64,000 bases of DNA from Pseudomonas sp. 30_B (GCF_017491605.1 NZ_JAFGYY010000003.1:124001-188000), one strand, 5' to 3'. Shown: positions 1 through 10,251, counted from the first letter of the stretch. Made by a program: numbers and translations. Notes: generated by a model from the sequence alone, not told the origin.

Positions 1-1049
1 GCCGTGCGGAAAAGGTGGAGCTGCTGCAGAAGATCGATGCCGCAACCCGTGCCCTCGATCCGCGCATCCAGCAGGTCACCGTGAGCCTGGCCGGCGTCTG
101 GGACCAGGTGCTGGTCGCTGCGACGGATGGCTCGCTGGCGGCGGACATCCGTCCGCTGGTGCGCTTCAACGTCAGTGTCATCGTCGAGCAGAACGGCCGC
201 CGCGAGCGCGGCGGTCACGGCGGTGGCGGTCGTACCGACTACCGATACTTCCTGCAGGAAGACCGCGCCATGAGCTACGCCCGTGAGGCGCTGCGCCAGG
301 CGCTGGTCAACCTGGAAGCAGTTCCCGCGCCGGCTGGCAGCCTGCCGGTGGTGATGGGCGCCGGTTGGTCCGGCGTGCTGTTGCACGAGGCGGTGGGGCA
401 TGGCCTGGAAGGCGACTTCAACCGCAAGGGCAGCTCGGCCTACAGCGGCCGCATGGGTGAGAAGGTCGCCTCGAGCCTGTGTACCATCGTCGATGATGGC
501 ACCCTGGCGGGCCGTCGCGGTTCGTTGTCGGTGGATGACGAAGGGACCCCCACGAACTGCAACGTGCTGATCGAGAACGGGATCCTCAAGGGTTACATGC
601 AGGACAAGCTCAACGCTCGCCTGATGGGCGTGGCGCGCACCGGCAACGGTCGTCGCGAGTCCTACGCGCACCTGCCGATGCCGCGCATGACCAACACCTA
701 CATGCTGGCCGGGCAGAGCGAGCCGGAAGAGATCATCGCCAGCGTCGAGCGCGGTATCTACTGCGCGAACCTCGGCGGCGGCCAGGTGGACATCACCAGC
801 GGCAAGTTCGTCTTCGCCACCAGCGAGGCCTACCTGATCGAGAACGGCAAGATCACCCGACCGGTCAAGGGCGCGACCCTGATCGGCAACGGTCCGGAAG
901 TGATGAGCCGGGTGTCCATGGTCGGCAACGACCTGGCACTGGACAGTGGTGTGGGTACCTGCGGCAAGGACGGCCAGTCCGTGCCGGTCGGTGTCGGCCA
1001 GCCGACCCTGAAGATCGACGCGATCACCGTCGGCGGCACGGGCGCCTGA
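1..1049 (+). CDS. tldD: Metalloprotease TldD, C-terminal part (5' end outside window)
   Basis: The gene enters the window already open: the first complete codon is at position 3 and codons upstream of the GTG at 15 still read like TldD, so the true start lies outside. TldD pairs with TldE/PmbA as a cytosolic heterodimeric protease that removes leader peptides and degrades unfolded peptides. The zinc motif [11 protein letters not shown] (HExxxH, from about nt 384) is intact, and the glycine-rich C-terminal domain typical of the family is complete to the stop. The 344 visible residues are about three quarters of the usual 480. The partner gene follows at 1733, separated by an oppositely oriented gene. 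Confidence 0.97.
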   Translation, partial: RAEKVELLQKIDAATRALDPRIQQVTVSLAGVWDQVLVAATDGSLAADIRPLVRFNVSVIVEQNGRRERGGHGGGGRTDYRYFLQEDRAMSYAREALRQALVNLEAVPAPAGSLPVVMGAGWSGVLLHEAVGHGLEGDFNRKGSSAYSGRMGEKVASSLCTIVDDGTLAGRRGSLSVDDEGTPTNCNVLIENGILKGYMQDKLNARLMGVARTGNGRRESYAHLPMPRMTNTYMLAGQSEPEEIIASVERGIYCANLGGGQVDITSGKFVFATSEAYLIENGKITRPVKGATLIGNGPEVMSRVSMVGNDLALDSGVGTCGKDGQSVPVGVGQPTLKIDAITVGGTGA

Positions 1050-1089
1050 GGCCGTTGATGGTCAGGCGGGGATGGGGCGACGCGGCCAC

Positions 1090-1614
1090 TCAACGCAGGC
1101 CGCGTTTGACCTCGTCCAGTTCGCGGATGTACTTGAAGATCTTCCGCGCCGCGGCCGGAGGCTTGTTGTGAGCGGCCTCGTGCTGGGCGTGGCGGATCAG
1201 TTGGAGCAGATGCTGGCGATCGCTTTCCGGGTATTCGCCGAAGAAAGCGGACAGCGCCGCGTCGCCGCCGGTGATCAGGTGGTCACGCCAGCGCTCCAGC
1301 GCGTGGAAGCGTTCGTTGTACTGGCGGGTCGAGGTGTCTACCTGATCCAGCAGCGCGACGATGGCGTCGATGTCCTGGTCGCGCATCAGCTTGCCGATGA
1401 ACTGCCGGTGGCGTTTCTTGGCAGCGTTGGCCTTGTGCTTGGGTGCTTCTTCCAGTGCGCGGCGCAGCGGATCGGTGAGCGGCATGCGTTCCAGCAGGTC
1501 GGGCTTGAGCGTCGTCAGGCGCTCGCCGAGGTCCTGCAGGGCGTGCAGCTCGCGTTTGACTTGCGTCTTGCTCTTCTCTTCGAAGAGCGAGTCGTCATCG
1601 TGAATTTCAGCCAT
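1090..1614 (-). CDS. darP: Ribosome-associated 50S assembly factor DarP (YjgA family, DUF615)
   Basis: A 174-residue, highly charged, mostly helical protein of the YjgA/DarP family, which associates with late 50S assembly intermediates. I chose the ATG at 1614 ([13 protein letters not shown]...) because the family begins with such an acidic segment; the longer upstream reading has no family resemblance. Repeated Arg/Lys stretches in the middle ([14 protein letters not shown]) fit RNA contact. It is convergent with tldD and divergent from pmbA, as in other pseudomonads where the three genes stay together. Confidence 0.93.
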   Translation of the reverse strand: MAEIHDDDSLFEEKSKTQVKRELHALQDLGERLTTLKPDLLERMPLTDPLRRALEEAPKHKANAAKKRHRQFIGKLMRDQDIDAIVALLDQVDTSTRQYNERFHALERWRDHLITGGDAALSAFFGEYPESDRQHLLQLIRHAQHEAAHNKPPAAARKIFKYIRELDEVKRGLR

Positions 1615-1641
1615 GGCGGGGGTCTCGTTGAAAACGCCGCC

Positions 1642-1670
1642 ATGATAACGAGTCGAGGGCCGCTTGTCCG
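1642..1670 (-). promoter_or_regulatory. Candidate darP promoter
   Basis: On the minus strand a CGGACA (-35 like, 4 of 6 matches) is followed after 17 bases by TATCAT (1647-1642), about 30 bases before the darP start. This is motif reading only. Confidence 0.35.
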
Positions 1671-1732
1671 GCCCGGTCGGTCGTCGTCGCCGGAGAGCGA
1701 TGCCGCCGGCACATGAACAGGAGAGGCAGCTA

Positions 1733-3082
1733 ATGAGTGAACACAACCCGGCGGTCAGCCCGGACGTCCTTCCCGAACTGCGTGAGCAGGTCGAGCGGAT
1801 CATTGCCGAGGCTTCCCGGCAGGGCGCCAGTGCCTGCGAGGTGGCGGTTTCGGTGGAGCAGGGATTGTCCACCTCGGTACGCCAGGGCGAGGTGGAGACC
1901 GTCGAGTTCAACCGCGACCAGGGTTTCGGTATCACCCTGTACGTCGGCCAGCGCAAGGGCTCGGCCAGCACCTCGGCGACCGGCGCCGATGCCATTCGCG
2001 AAACCGTGGCGGCGGCGCTGGCTATCGCCAGGCACGCGTCCGAGGACGATTGCGCGGGGCTGGCCGATCCGGCGCTGATGGCCCGCGACCTGCCTGACCT
2101 GGACCTGTACCACGGCTGGTCGATCACCCCGGATCAGGCCATCGAGCGCGCACTGGCCTGCGAGGCTGCGGCCTTCGCTACCGACAAGCGCGTCACCAAG
2201 GCCGACGGCACTACGTTGAACACCCACCAGGGCTGCCGTGTATACGGCAACAGCCATGGTTTCGTTGGCGGCTACGCCAGCACCCGGCACAGCCTGAGCT
2301 GCGTGATGATCGCCGAAGGGCAGGGCCAGATGCAGCGCGACTACTGGTACGACGTCAATCGCCGTGGTGACCTGCTGGCGAGCGCCGAGTCGATCGGTCG
2401 TCGCGCCGCCGAGCGTGCCGCCAGCCGTCTGGGCGCGCGTCCGGTGGATACCGCCGAGGTTCCGGTGCTGTTCGCCCCGGAAGTGGCGGTGGGCCTGTTC
2501 GGCCACTTCCTCTCGGCGATTTCCGGCGGCAGCCTGTACCGCAAGTCGTCGTTCCTCGAAGGCACCCTGGGGCAGCGCCTGTTCCCCGAGTGGCTGACCC
2601 TCGATGAGCGTCCGCTGCTGGCTGGCGCGCTGGGCAGCGCCTCGTTCGATAACGATGGCCTGGCCACCTATGCCAAGCCCTTCGTCGAAGGTGGCGATCT
2701 GGTCTCCTACATCCTCGGCACCTATTCCGGCCGCAAGCTGGGCATGCCGAGCACCGCGAATTCCGGCGGCGTGCACAACCTGTTCGTCAGCCATGGCGAC
2801 GAGGACCAGGCGGCGCTGATCCGTCGCATGGGGCGCGGGCTGCTGGTGACCGAGCTGATGGGGCAGGGCGTGAACCTGGTCACCGGCGACTATTCCCGTG
2901 GCGCGGGTGGCTACTGGGTCGAGAATGGCGAGATCCAGTTCCCGGTGCAGGAAGTCACCATCGCGGCGAACCTGCGCGACCTGTTCCGCAACATCGTGGC
3001 CATTGGCAATGACGTGGAGTATCGCGGCAACTTGCACACCGGCTCGGTGCTGGTGGAGCGCATGACAGTCGCGGGCAACTGA
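1733..3082 (+). CDS. pmbA: TldE/PmbA, TldD partner protease subunit
   Basis: A 449-residue member of the PmbA/TldD family. The ATG at 1733 is preceded by an AGGAGAGG ribosome site (about 1719-1726), which favours it over the upstream in-frame start. It lacks the HExxxH zinc motif seen in TldD, as expected for the structural TldE half of the heterodimer. The C-terminal half carries the family's glycine-rich segments ([23 protein letters not shown]). A strong bidirectional terminator follows 15 bases after the stop. Confidence 0.96.
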   Translation: MSEHNPAVSPDVLPELREQVERIIAEASRQGASACEVAVSVEQGLSTSVRQGEVETVEFNRDQGFGITLYVGQRKGSASTSATGADAIRETVAAALAIARHASEDDCAGLADPALMARDLPDLDLYHGWSITPDQAIERALACEAAAFATDKRVTKADGTTLNTHQGCRVYGNSHGFVGGYASTRHSLSCVMIAEGQGQMQRDYWYDVNRRGDLLASAESIGRRAAERAASRLGARPVDTAEVPVLFAPEVAVGLFGHFLSAISGGSLYRKSSFLEGTLGQRLFPEWLTLDERPLLAGALGSASFDNDGLATYAKPFVEGGDLVSYILGTYSGRKLGMPSTANSGGVHNLFVSHGDEDQAALIRRMGRGLLVTELMGQGVNLVTGDYSRGAGGYWVENGEIQFPVQEVTIAANLRDLFRNIVAIGNDVEYRGNLHTGSVLVERMTVAGN

Positions 3083-3096
3083 TCCGCCCGCCCATG

Positions 3097-3124
3097 AAAA
3101 AGCCCGCCATCTGGCGGGCTTTTT
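3097..3124. terminator. Bidirectional terminator between pmbA and ptsO
   Basis: An AAAAAGCCCGCC stem with a short loop and its complement ending in TTTTT. The flanking A and T runs let it serve convergent pmbA and the ptsO operon. Confidence 0.92.
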
Positions 3125-3151
3125 CATTCAGGGTGAGTCAACGCCGGGCGC

Positions 3152-3424
3152 TCACTCGCCCTCGTCGAAGTAGTTGTTGATCAGCTCGGACAGTGCGCTC
3201 AGCGCCTCGTCTTCCTGCTCGCCTTCGGCAGCGATATGCAGGTTGGTGCCCTTGCCGGCGGCCAGCATCATCACCGCCATGATGCTCTTGCCGTCGACGG
3301 TGCTCTCCGGGTTGCGTCCCACGCGAATCTGGCAGGGGAAACGTCCCGCCACGCCGACGAATTTGGCTGCCGCACGGGCGTGCAGACCCAGCTTGTTGAT
3401 GATGGTGATTTCGAGGGCGGGCAT
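3152..3424 (-). CDS. ptsO: Nitrogen-PTS phosphocarrier NPr (HPr-like)
   Basis: A 90-residue HPr-family protein. The phosphorylated histidine is in KLGLHARAAAK (His15), and a regulatory-type serine motif (GKSIMAVMML) follows. NPr passes phosphate from EI-Ntr (PtsP, not in this window) to EIIA-Ntr (PtsN, here at 4317). It is the last gene of the rapZ-ptsN block, 32 bases after rapZ. Start at 3424 (MPALEITI) chosen by length and family alignment. Confidence 0.96.
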   Translation of the reverse strand: MPALEITIINKLGLHARAAAKFVGVAGRFPCQIRVGRNPESTVDGKSIMAVMMLAAGKGTNLHIAAEGEQEDEALSALSELINNYFDEGE

Positions 3425-3456
3425 CGCGAGGGGCTGTCCTTTGTTGTGTGTTGCTA

Positions 3457-4314
3457 CTAGCTCAGGTCGCGGTGGCGAATCTGCACGTTGGTGAGGGATT
3501 CCTTGAGGGCTTTGCCAACTCGCTCGGCCAGGTAGGTCGAGCGGTGCTGACCACCGGTACAGCCGATGGCGACGGTGACATAGGCCCGGTTGCTCGCGGC
3601 GAAGCGCGGCAGCCATTTGTTCAGGTAGCCGATGATGTCCTGGTACATCTCCTCGACGTCGGGTTGTGCGGCCAGGTAGTCCTGGACATCCGCATCGAGT
3701 CCGGTGAGTTCGCGCAGTTCCGGTTTCCAGTACGGATTGGGCAGGCAGCGCACGTCGAACACCAGGTCGGCGTCCACCGGCATGCCGCGCTTGAAGCCGA
3801 AGGATTCGACCAGGAAGGCGGTGCCCAGTTCGGGCTTGTTCAGCAGGCGCAGTTTGAGCACGTCGCGCAGCTGATAGAGGTTCAGGTGCGTGGTGTTGAG
3901 CTTGAGATCGGCGAGGTCTGCGATCGGCGCCAGCAGATGGGCTTCGTCGGCGATGGCTTCGGCCAGCGAGCGACTGTCGCTGGTCAGCGGGTGCCGCCGG
4001 CGCGTCTCGGAGAAACGCTTGAGCAGGGTTTCATCATCGGCGTCGAGGTACAGCACGTCGCACTGGATATGCTTGTCGCGGGCTTCCTGCAACAGTTCGG
4101 GGAAGCGTTGCAGCTGGCTGGGCAGGTTGCGGGCGTCGATGGAGACGGCAACCTGCGGGTGCAGCAGCTCGGTGTGCAGCAACGCGCGCTGCGCCAGGTC
4201 CGGAAGCAGGCTGGCGGGCAGGTTGTCGATGCAGTAGAAGCCGTTGTCCTCGAGCACATTGAGCGCGGTGCTCTTACCCGAGCCGGATCGTCCGCTGATG
4301 ATGATCAGGCGCAT
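3457..4314 (-). CDS. rapZ: RNase adapter / nucleotide-binding protein RapZ
   Basis: A 285-residue P-loop protein (GRSGSGKS at residues 8-15) of the YvcJ/RapZ family. In enterobacteria RapZ guides RNase E to the small RNA GlmZ and thereby sets glucosamine-6-phosphate synthase levels. Whether that target exists in Pseudomonas is not shown here. The C-terminal domain has the conserved GCTGGQHRS segment. It starts only 2 bases after ptsN ends, so the two are almost certainly co-transcribed. Confidence 0.95.
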   Translation of the reverse strand: MRLIIISGRSGSGKSTALNVLEDNGFYCIDNLPASLLPDLAQRALLHTELLHPQVAVSIDARNLPSQLQRFPELLQEARDKHIQCDVLYLDADDETLLKRFSETRRRHPLTSDSRSLAEAIADEAHLLAPIADLADLKLNTTHLNLYQLRDVLKLRLLNKPELGTAFLVESFGFKRGMPVDADLVFDVRCLPNPYWKPELRELTGLDADVQDYLAAQPDVEEMYQDIIGYLNKWLPRFAASNRAYVTVAIGCTGGQHRSTYLAERVGKALKESLTNVQIRHRDLS

Positions 4315-4316
4315 GA

Positions 4317-4781
4317 TCAGTGGCCGTTCTGGAAGTCCACGACGATCCGGTACAGCGCCTCGCCGTTGGCGGCGTGGCGCAGTCGGTCACGGACGTCGGA
4401 ACGGTCGAGCATGGAAGCGATCTGCCGGAGCAGCTCCAGGTGCTCTTCGGTGGCGGCCTCGGGCACCAGCAGGACGAATACGAGATCGACCGGCGCGCCG
4501 TCGAGGGCGTCAAAGTCGACCGGGGCGTCCAGGTGCAGGATGGCACTGATAGGGGATTTGCAGCCGGGAAGGCGGCAGTGCGGAATGGCGATGCCATTGC
4601 CGAATCCGGTGGAGCCCAGGCGTTCGCGGGCCACCAGATTTTCGAAAATGTCTTGCGCGTCGAAACCTGGCAGCTCGCGAGCTACCAGGTTTGCGATTTG
4701 TTCAAGGACGCGTTTCTTGCTGCCGCCCGGCACGTTCACCAGGGAACGGCCGGGGGTCAGGATTTGCTCGAGTCGAATCAT
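4317..4781 (-). CDS. ptsN: Nitrogen-regulatory PTS enzyme IIA
   Basis: A 154-residue EIIA-Ntr. The phospho-acceptor histidine is His68 in [13 protein letters not shown]. It receives phosphate from NPr and acts as a regulator of carbon/nitrogen balance and potassium transport rather than as a sugar transporter subunit. It lies between hpf (9-base gap) and rapZ downstream of rpoN, the classic rpoN-linked arrangement. Confidence 0.96.
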   Translation of the reverse strand: MIRLEQILTPGRSLVNVPGGSKKRVLEQIANLVARELPGFDAQDIFENLVARERLGSTGFGNGIAIPHCRLPGCKSPISAILHLDAPVDFDALDGAPVDLVFVLLVPEAATEEHLELLRQIASMLDRSDVRDRLRHAANGEALYRIVVDFQNGH

Positions 4782-4790
4782 AGGGAGGGG

Positions 4791-5099
4791 TTAACGAACA
4801 CCAACACCCTGCTGGCGTTCGAGGTATTTTTCCTTGTGCTTGATCAGTTGGCGGTCGAGCTTGTCGGTGAGCAGGTCAATGGCCGCATACATGTCTTCAT
4901 GTTCGGCACAGGCCACTACTTCGCCACCTGCGATGTGCAGGGTGGCTTCGATTTTCTGCTTTAGCTTTTCGACCTCCATGATGACCTGAACATTGGTGAT
5001 CTTGTCGAAATGGCGCTCCAGTCGGCCGAGTTTTTCGCCGACATAGTCGCGCAGGGCGTCGGTCACATCCAGTTGATGTCCACTGATGTTGACTTGCAT
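4791..5099 (-). CDS. hpf: Ribosome hibernation promoting factor
   Basis: A 102-residue short-form HPF/YfiA family protein that binds the 30S decoding site and drives formation of inactive 100S ribosomes in stationary phase. The start MQVNISGHQLDVT is the typical beta-strand opening. The length fits short HPF (no dimerisation tail), so a separate RMF is expected elsewhere in the genome. It follows rpoN by 78 bases. Confidence 0.95.
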   Translation of the reverse strand: MQVNISGHQLDVTDALRDYVGEKLGRLERHFDKITNVQVIMEVEKLKQKIEATLHIAGGEVVACAEHEDMYAAIDLLTDKLDRQLIKHKEKYLERQQGVGVR

Positions 5100-5177
5100 A
5101 CCGCTTTCTCCTTATTGCCCGTGTATAAGTGGCAGGTTAGATGGCCTGCCGCCGGAACACTTTGGCGTGGATCAACG

Positions 5178-6680
5178 TCATACCAGTCGCTTGCGTTCGC
5201 TGGAGGGAGCAATCCCCAAGGACTCCCGGTACTTGGCGACGGTGCGACGTGCCACTTGAATGCCCTGTGCCTCCAGTAAACCAGCGATCTTGCTGTCACT
5301 CAATGGCTTTTTCGGACTTTCCGCCGCGACCAGTTTCTTGATGATCGCGCGGATCGCCGTGGACGAGCATTCGCCACCCTCGGAGGTGCTGACGTGGCTG
5401 GAGAAGAAGTACTTCAGCTCGAAGATGCCACGTGGGGTGTGCATGAATTTCTGCGTGGTGACACGCGAGATGGTCGACTCGTGCATGCCCACGGCTTCGG
5501 CGATGTCGTGCAGGACCAGGGGCTTCATCGCCTCTTCGCCGTATTCGAGGAAGCCGCGCTGGTGTTCGACGATCTGGGTCGCCACCTTCATCAGCGTCTC
5601 GTTGCGGCTCTGCAGGCTCTTGATGAACCAGCGCGCTTCCTGCAGCTGGTTGCGCATGAAGGTGTTGTCGGCACTGGAGTCGGCGCGGCGCACCAGGCCC
5701 GCGTATTGCGAGTTGACGCGCAGGCGCGGCACGGCTTCCTGGTTCAGCTCCACCAGCCAGCGTTCGTTATGTTTCCGGACGATGACATCCGGCACCACGT
5801 ATTCGGCTTCACCGGACTCGATTTGCGAGCCGGGGCGCGGATGCAGCGACTGGATCAGTTCGATGGTTTCGCGCAGCTCGTCTTCCTTGAGCTTCATGCG
5901 CCGCATCAGCTGGCTGTAGTCGCGGCTGCCGAGCAGGTCGAGGTGGTCGGCGACCAGCTTCTGCGCCTCGGCCAGCAGGTAGGTGTTGGCCGGCATCTGG
6001 CGCAATTGCAGGAGCAGGCATTCGCGCAGGTTGCGCGCGCCGACGCCGGCCGGCTCCATCTGCTGCACGCGGCGCAGGACGACTTCCACTTCGTCCATCT
6101 CCACGCCCAGTTCGGGGTCGATGGAGGCGAGGATGTCGTCGAGGGATTCTTCGAGGTAACCGTCGTCGTTGATGCCGTCGATGATGCTCAGTGCGATCAG
6201 GCGGTCGGTATCGGACATCGGTGCCAGGTTGAGCTGCCAGAGCAGGTGGCTCTGCAGGCTTTCACCCGCGGAGGTGCGGGAGGTGAAGTCCCACTCGTCG
6301 TCATCGTTGCTGGGCAGGCTGCTGGCGCTGGTCTGGTAGATGTCTTCCCAGGCGGTGTCGACCGGCAGCTCGTTGGGGATGCGCTCGGCCCATTGGTCCT
6401 CATCGAGGCTGTCAGCACTGGGCGTGGTGCTTTCCTGGAAGCTGTCCTGGGAGCTGCTGGTGGCGCCGTTGGCGCCCGACTCGGCGCCGTCCGCCATGGG
6501 GTCGCTGTTGTCGTAATCCTCGCCCTCTTCCTGGCGCTCCAGCATCGGGTTGGACTCCAGGGCTTCCTGGATTTCCTGTTGGAGGTCCAGCGTGGAGAGC
6601 TGGAGCAGTCGGATGGCCTGTTGCAGCTGCGGAGTCATCGTCAGCTGCTGGCCCATCTTGAGGACGAGCGATGGTTTCAT
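5178..6680 (-). CDS. rpoN: RNA polymerase sigma-54 factor
   Basis: A 500-residue sigma-54. The N-terminal glutamine/leucine-rich region I ([15 protein letters not shown]...) binds activators, and an acidic region II follows at about residues 50-120. The C-terminal RpoN box [10 protein letters not shown] (about residue 480) reads the -24 element. I took the ATG at 6680 rather than the upstream in-frame codon because [11 protein letters not shown] is the universal start. It needs enhancer-binding ATPases encoded elsewhere. It is separated from upstream lptB by 242 bases that hold its own candidate -10 and a hairpin. Confidence 0.98.
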   Translation of the reverse strand: MKPSLVLKMGQQLTMTPQLQQAIRLLQLSTLDLQQEIQEALESNPMLERQEEGEDYDNSDPMADGAESGANGATSSSQDSFQESTTPSADSLDEDQWAERIPNELPVDTAWEDIYQTSASSLPSNDDDEWDFTSRTSAGESLQSHLLWQLNLAPMSDTDRLIALSIIDGINDDGYLEESLDDILASIDPELGVEMDEVEVVLRRVQQMEPAGVGARNLRECLLLQLRQMPANTYLLAEAQKLVADHLDLLGSRDYSQLMRRMKLKEDELRETIELIQSLHPRPGSQIESGEAEYVVPDVIVRKHNERWLVELNQEAVPRLRVNSQYAGLVRRADSSADNTFMRNQLQEARWFIKSLQSRNETLMKVATQIVEHQRGFLEYGEEAMKPLVLHDIAEAVGMHESTISRVTTQKFMHTPRGIFELKYFFSSHVSTSEGGECSSTAIRAIIKKLVAAESPKKPLSDSKIAGLLEAQGIQVARRTVAKYRESLGIAPSSERKRLV

Positions 6681-6762
6681 GGCTGGAACTAGGCACCTTG
6701 TTCGCTGGCGCAGCAAGCGCCATATCCACGACTACGGACGCCGGGGCGCCGCGAGGAAGCAA

Positions 6763-6768
6763 ATTATA
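6763..6768 (-). promoter_or_regulatory. Candidate rpoN -10 element
   Basis: A perfect TATAAT on the minus strand, 83 bases upstream of the rpoN start. No good -35 lies at the right distance, so either rpoN has a weak own promoter or it also reads through from lptB. Confidence 0.4.
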
Positions 6769-6794
6769 TGCCTGAGTCTGGACGCTTTGCCTAG

Positions 6795-6847
6795 GGGCTG
6801 TCGACCTTTCGTTACAACCTGATTATCAGGCAACTACGAGACAGCCC
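6795..6847. repeat. Nested inverted repeat between lptB and rpoN
   Basis: Outer arms GGGCTGTC (6795-6802) and GACAGCCC (6840-6847) are perfect complements and enclose a 13-bp palindrome CCTGATTATCAGG (6818-6830). Neither strand has a following T run, so it is not a standard terminator. It may be an attenuation or processing hairpin in the lptB-rpoN transcript, or a protein site. Confidence 0.6.
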
Positions 6848-6922
6848 GACGCGCGGCGCCGGATGCAGGTCCGGGCCGTCGGCGGAGGGAGGAGGAGCGC
6901 CGCCGGGAGGGCGGTCACCGGG

Positions 6923-7648
6923 TCAGAGACGGAACTCGTGGCCCAGGTAGACTTCCTTCACCAGATCGTTGGCGAGGATGGTCTCGGCGCTGCCTTCGGC
7001 GATCAGTTGACCGTCGTTGACGATGTAGGCGGTTTCGCAGATATCCAGTGTCTCGCGCACGTTGTGGTCGGTGATCAGCACACCGATGCCCTTGGCCTTG
7101 AGGTGATGGATGATCTGCTTGATGTCGCCCACGGAGATCGGGTCGACGCCGGCGAAGGGTTCGTCCAGCAGGATGAACTTCGGCGCACTGGCCAGGGCGC
7201 GGGCGATTTCCACGCGGCGCCGCTCACCACCGGACAGGCTCATGCCGAGGTTGTCGCGGATGTGGTGGATGTGGAATTCCTCGAGCAGGCCCTCCAGGGC
7301 TTCCTGGCGGCCGCTGCGATCCAGGTCGCTGCGGGTTTCGAGGATCGCGCGGATGTTATCCGCCACCGAGAGCTTGCGGAAGATCGAGGCTTCCTGCGGC
7401 AGGTAGCCGATGCCGGCGCGCGCTCGGCCGTGCATCGGCAGGTGGGTCACATCCTGATTGTCGATGCGGACCACGCCCTGGTCGGCGCGGACAAGACCGA
7501 CGATCATGTAGAAGCAGGTGGTCTTGCCCGCTCCGTTGGGGCCGAGCAGGCCGACGATCTGGCCGCTGTCGATGCTCATGCTGACATCGCGGACCACTTG
7601 CCGGCTCTTGTAGCTCTTGGCGAGGTGCTGGGCGGTGAGCGTAGCCAT
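6923..7648 (-). CDS. lptB: LPS export ABC transporter ATPase
   Basis: A 241-residue ABC ATPase: Walker [10 protein letters not shown] near residue 37, signature [15 protein letters not shown], Walker [14 protein letters not shown]. LptB powers LptFG (not in this window) in extracting LPS from the inner membrane. Its start overlaps the lptA stop by one base, and the order kdsD-kdsC-lptC-lptA-lptB is the conserved LPS export operon. Confidence 0.97.
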   Translation of the reverse strand: MATLTAQHLAKSYKSRQVVRDVSMSIDSGQIVGLLGPNGAGKTTCFYMIVGLVRADQGVVRIDNQDVTHLPMHGRARAGIGYLPQEASIFRKLSVADNIRAILETRSDLDRSGRQEALEGLLEEFHIHHIRDNLGMSLSGGERRRVEIARALASAPKFILLDEPFAGVDPISVGDIKQIIHHLKAKGIGVLITDHNVRETLDICETAYIVNDGQLIAEGSAETILANDLVKEVYLGHEFRL

Positions 7649-8184
7649 TACTGCGCTTGATCCTGCTTTTTCTTGGGCTGGATGACCATGTCGATACGCG
7701 GGCGCGGGGTGGTTACCTGGGCGCCGGTGGCGCGGCCTGCATTGACGATCTGGCGCTGGGTGTCATAGACGATCTTCTCGCCTTCGAAGGTGTTGCCTTC
7801 CTGGATCACCTTGGCCTGGTCGATCAGTATGACGCGGTTCTGGGTGACGAAGTATTGGATCGTCAGGCCGTAGGCCTTGGTGATCTCTTTCTCCGGCGCG
7901 GGCTTCTGCTCGAAGTAGGCGGGCTTGCCCACCGAGGTCACGACCTCGATATCGCCGTTCTTGTTCTGCTTGAGCGTGACGGTATTGCCGGTCAGCTTCA
8001 TGCTGCCCTGGGTTACCACCACGTCGCCACGGTAGACGGCAACGCCTTGCTTGTCGTCCAGTTCAGCGCTGTCGGCCTGGACGCGGATGGGCTGCTCCCG
8101 GTCGGTGGGAAGCGCCCATGCAGCGGAGCTGCCGATGGCGGCGGCGAGGCTGAAGAGAAGGGGGAGGGTGTTAACGAGCCTCAT
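7648..8184 (-). CDS. lptA: Periplasmic LPS-bridge protein LptA
   Basis: A 178-residue OstA-like protein with a cleavable signal peptide (first about 24 residues, ending AAWA). It forms the beta-jellyroll filament that carries LPS across the periplasm from LptC to LptD. It overlaps lptC by 14 bases. The basic, glutamine-rich tail (PKKKQDQAQ) is ordinary for pseudomonads, where the protein is also called LptH. Confidence 0.95.
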   Translation of the reverse strand: MRLVNTLPLLFSLAAAIGSSAAWALPTDREQPIRVQADSAELDDKQGVAVYRGDVVVTQGSMKLTGNTVTLKQNKNGDIEVVTSVGKPAYFEQKPAPEKEITKAYGLTIQYFVTQNRVILIDQAKVIQEGNTFEGEKIVYDTQRQIVNAGRATGAQVTTPRPRIDMVIQPKKKQDQAQ

Positions 8185-8743
8185 GCTGACCTCTTACGTT
8201 GGACAGCAGGAGCATCCGGCTGTCTTTCAGATACGCTTTCATGCCAACGGCCGTGGTCACACCGTTGGGTTCGGTGATTTTCACGGGCTGGTCAGTCTGC
8301 GCATAGTCCTTGTCCGGGAAAACCGTCATCCGGGTGGTGTTGAGCAGCAGCGTGCGCTGTTGCGCATCGGTGCGCGCCACGCGCACGTCGTCGATCAGCT
8401 CGACCTGCTTGCCCTCGGGGCCCACTTCGGCGCGAATGCTCTGGACGTGCCACGGCAGCGGCTCCTGTACGCGGTAGAAGTACAGGTCGGGCGTGGTCAC
8501 CAGGGTCACGTCGGTCGCTTTCAGGTGTTCCAATTTGTCTGCGGTCATCTCGTAGGCGAGCGTTCCGTCGACGCGGTACTGCACGCTGTGGGCGTTGACC
8601 GCGTAGAAATCGATGGCGTCGTTGGTCTGCGACTTGAGCTGGCGCTCGTTGAAGTCCAGGCGGACGTTCCAGTAATAGCCGAGCGCGATCAGCAGGACGG
8701 CGAGCAGGGCGAACAACAGCTTCTGGCGGAGTGTCTTGGGCAT
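8171..8743 (-). CDS. lptC: LPS export protein LptC
   Basis: A 190-residue single-pass inner-membrane protein: one transmembrane helix (about residues 7-25) followed by a periplasmic jellyroll domain. It receives LPS from LptB2FG and hands it to LptA. It sits 8 bases after kdsC and overlaps lptA. Confidence 0.94.
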   Translation of the reverse strand: MPKTLRQKLLFALLAVLLIALGYYWNVRLDFNERQLKSQTNDAIDFYAVNAHSVQYRVDGTLAYEMTADKLEHLKATDVTLVTTPDLYFYRVQEPLPWHVQSIRAEVGPEGKQVELIDDVRVARTDAQQRTLLLNTTRMTVFPDKDYAQTDQPVKITEPNGVTTAVGMKAYLKDSRMLLLSNVRGQHEAR

Positions 8744-8751
8744 GTTCGGCT

Positions 8752-9276
8752 CTAGAGGTACGCGTTCTGGGCGGCTTCGAGATTGCCCTGGGCGCGCAGG
8801 ATCAGCTCGCAGAACTCGCGGGCCGCACCTTCGCCGCCGCGTGCCTGGGTGACGCCGTCGGCATGCTGGCGGACGAACGCGTCGGCGCTGGCCACCGCCA
8901 TGCCCAGGCCCGCCTTGCGGATGGCTGGCAGGTCGGGCAGGTCATCGCCCAGGTAGGCGACTTCCTCATAGCCTAGACCGAGTTCGGCGAGCAGTTCGTC
9001 GAGGGCGACCAGCTTGTCTTCGCGGCCCTGGAACAAGTGGGTGATGCCCAGGTTCTTCGCCCGGCGCTCGACCACGGGGCTGGAGCGGCCGGTGATGATC
9101 GCGGTGCGCACGCCGGAGGCCATGAGCATCTTGATACCGTGGCCGTCCAGGGTGTTGAAGGTCTTGAATTCGCTGCCGTCGGGCAGGAAATAGAGCTTGC
9201 CGTCGGTCAGTACGCCATCGACGTCGAAGACCGCCAGGCGAACGGCCTTGGCGCGCAGCAGCAGGTCGGCGCTCAT
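8752..9276 (-). CDS. kdsC: 3-deoxy-D-manno-octulosonate-8-phosphate phosphatase
   Basis: A 174-residue HAD phosphatase without a cap domain. Catalytic motif I is FDVDGVLTDG (Asp nucleophile) and motif IV is YLGDDLPD. It removes phosphate from Kdo-8-P to give free Kdo for LPS inner core. Its ATG directly abuts the kdsD stop with no gap. Confidence 0.96.
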   Translation of the reverse strand: MSADLLLRAKAVRLAVFDVDGVLTDGKLYFLPDGSEFKTFNTLDGHGIKMLMASGVRTAIITGRSSPVVERRAKNLGITHLFQGREDKLVALDELLAELGLGYEEVAYLGDDLPDLPAIRKAGLGMAVASADAFVRQHADGVTQARGGEGAAREFCELILRAQGNLEAAQNAYL

Positions 9277-10251
9277 TCAGATCACTCCCGCGCGGGTCAG
9301 GTCGTGGATGTGCAGGACGCCCACCGGACGGTCCTGTTCGTCGACCACGACGAGGACGCTGATCTTGTGGTCATCCATGATCTTCAGGGCTTCGGCGGCG
9401 AGCATGTCCGGACGGGCGGTCTTGCCGTGCACGGTCATCACCTGGTCGATGGTCACCTGGCGCACGTCCAGGCCCTTGTCCAGGGTGCGGCGCAGGTCGC
9501 CGTCGGTGAAGAGACCGGCCAGCGTGCCCGCATCGTTCAGGACGATGGTCATGCCCAGGCCCTTGCGGGTCATTTCCAGCAGCGCGCCGCTGAGCGAGGT
9601 GCCGAGCAGTACCTGCGGCAGTTCTTCGCCAACGTGCATCACGTTTTCGACCTTGAGCAGCAGGCGACGGCCCAGCGCACCACCGGGGTGCGAGAAGGCG
9701 AAGTCCTCGGCAGTGAAGCCGCGGGCCTCCAGCAGGGCGATGGCCAGCGCGTCGCCGAGTACCAGCGACACCGTGGTCGACGAGGTGGGGGCGAGGTTCA
9801 GCGGGCAGGCTTCCTGCTCGACGCTGGCATCCAGGTTGACGACCGCGGCCTTGGCCAGCGGCGACTCCGGATTACCGGTCATGCTGATCAGGGTGATGCC
9901 CAGGCGCTTGATCAGGGGCAGCAGGGTGACGATTTCAGCGGTCGACCCGGAGTTGGACAGCGCGATGACCACGTCGTCCCGGGTGATCATGCCCATGTCG
10001 CCGTGGCTGGCTTCGGCCGGGTGTACGAAGAACGCGGGCGTGCCGGTACTGGCCAGGGTGGCGGCTATCTTGTTGCCGACGTGCCCGGACTTGCCCATGC
10101 CGACCACCACCACGCGTCCCTTGCAGGCCAGCAGCAGCTCGCAGGCGTGCGTGAAGTTCGCGCCGATGCGCTCCAGCAGTGAGTCCACGGCATCGCGCTC
10201 GAGGCGGATGGTACGTTGTGCCGAGTGGATGAAATCGTGTTTCTGGCTCAT
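9277..10251 (-). CDS. kdsD: D-arabinose-5-phosphate isomerase
   Basis: A 324-residue protein with an N-terminal SIS isomerase domain (GMGKSGHVGNKIAATLAST, SNSGSTAEI) and two C-terminal CBS repeats. It converts ribulose-5-P to arabinose-5-P, the first committed step to Kdo. First gene of the leftward LPS operon, with a TATAAT about 35 bases upstream of its start. Kdo-8-P synthase (kdsA) is not in the window. Confidence 0.96.
   Translation of the reverse strand: MSQKHDFIHSAQRTIRLERDAVDSLLERIGANFTHACELLLACKGRVVVVGMGKSGHVGNKIAATLASTGTPAFFVHPAEASHGDMGMITRDDVVIALSNSGSTAEIVTLLPLIKRLGITLISMTGNPESPLAKAAVVNLDASVEQEACPLNLAPTSSTTVSLVLGDALAIALLEARGFTAEDFAFSHPGGALGRRLLLKVENVMHVGEELPQVLLGTSLSGALLEMTRKGLGMTIVLNDAGTLAGLFTDGDLRRTLDKGLDVRQVTIDQVMTVHGKTARPDMLAAEALKIMDDHKISVLVVVDEQDRPVGVLHIHDLTRAGVI

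Noticed and set aside
6681..6716. Longer rpoN start
   Set aside because: The added 12 residues precede the universal sigma-54 start [11 protein letters not shown].
6795..6847. Inverted repeat as an intrinsic terminator of lptB
   Set aside because: No T run follows on the minus strand, and the loop is long.
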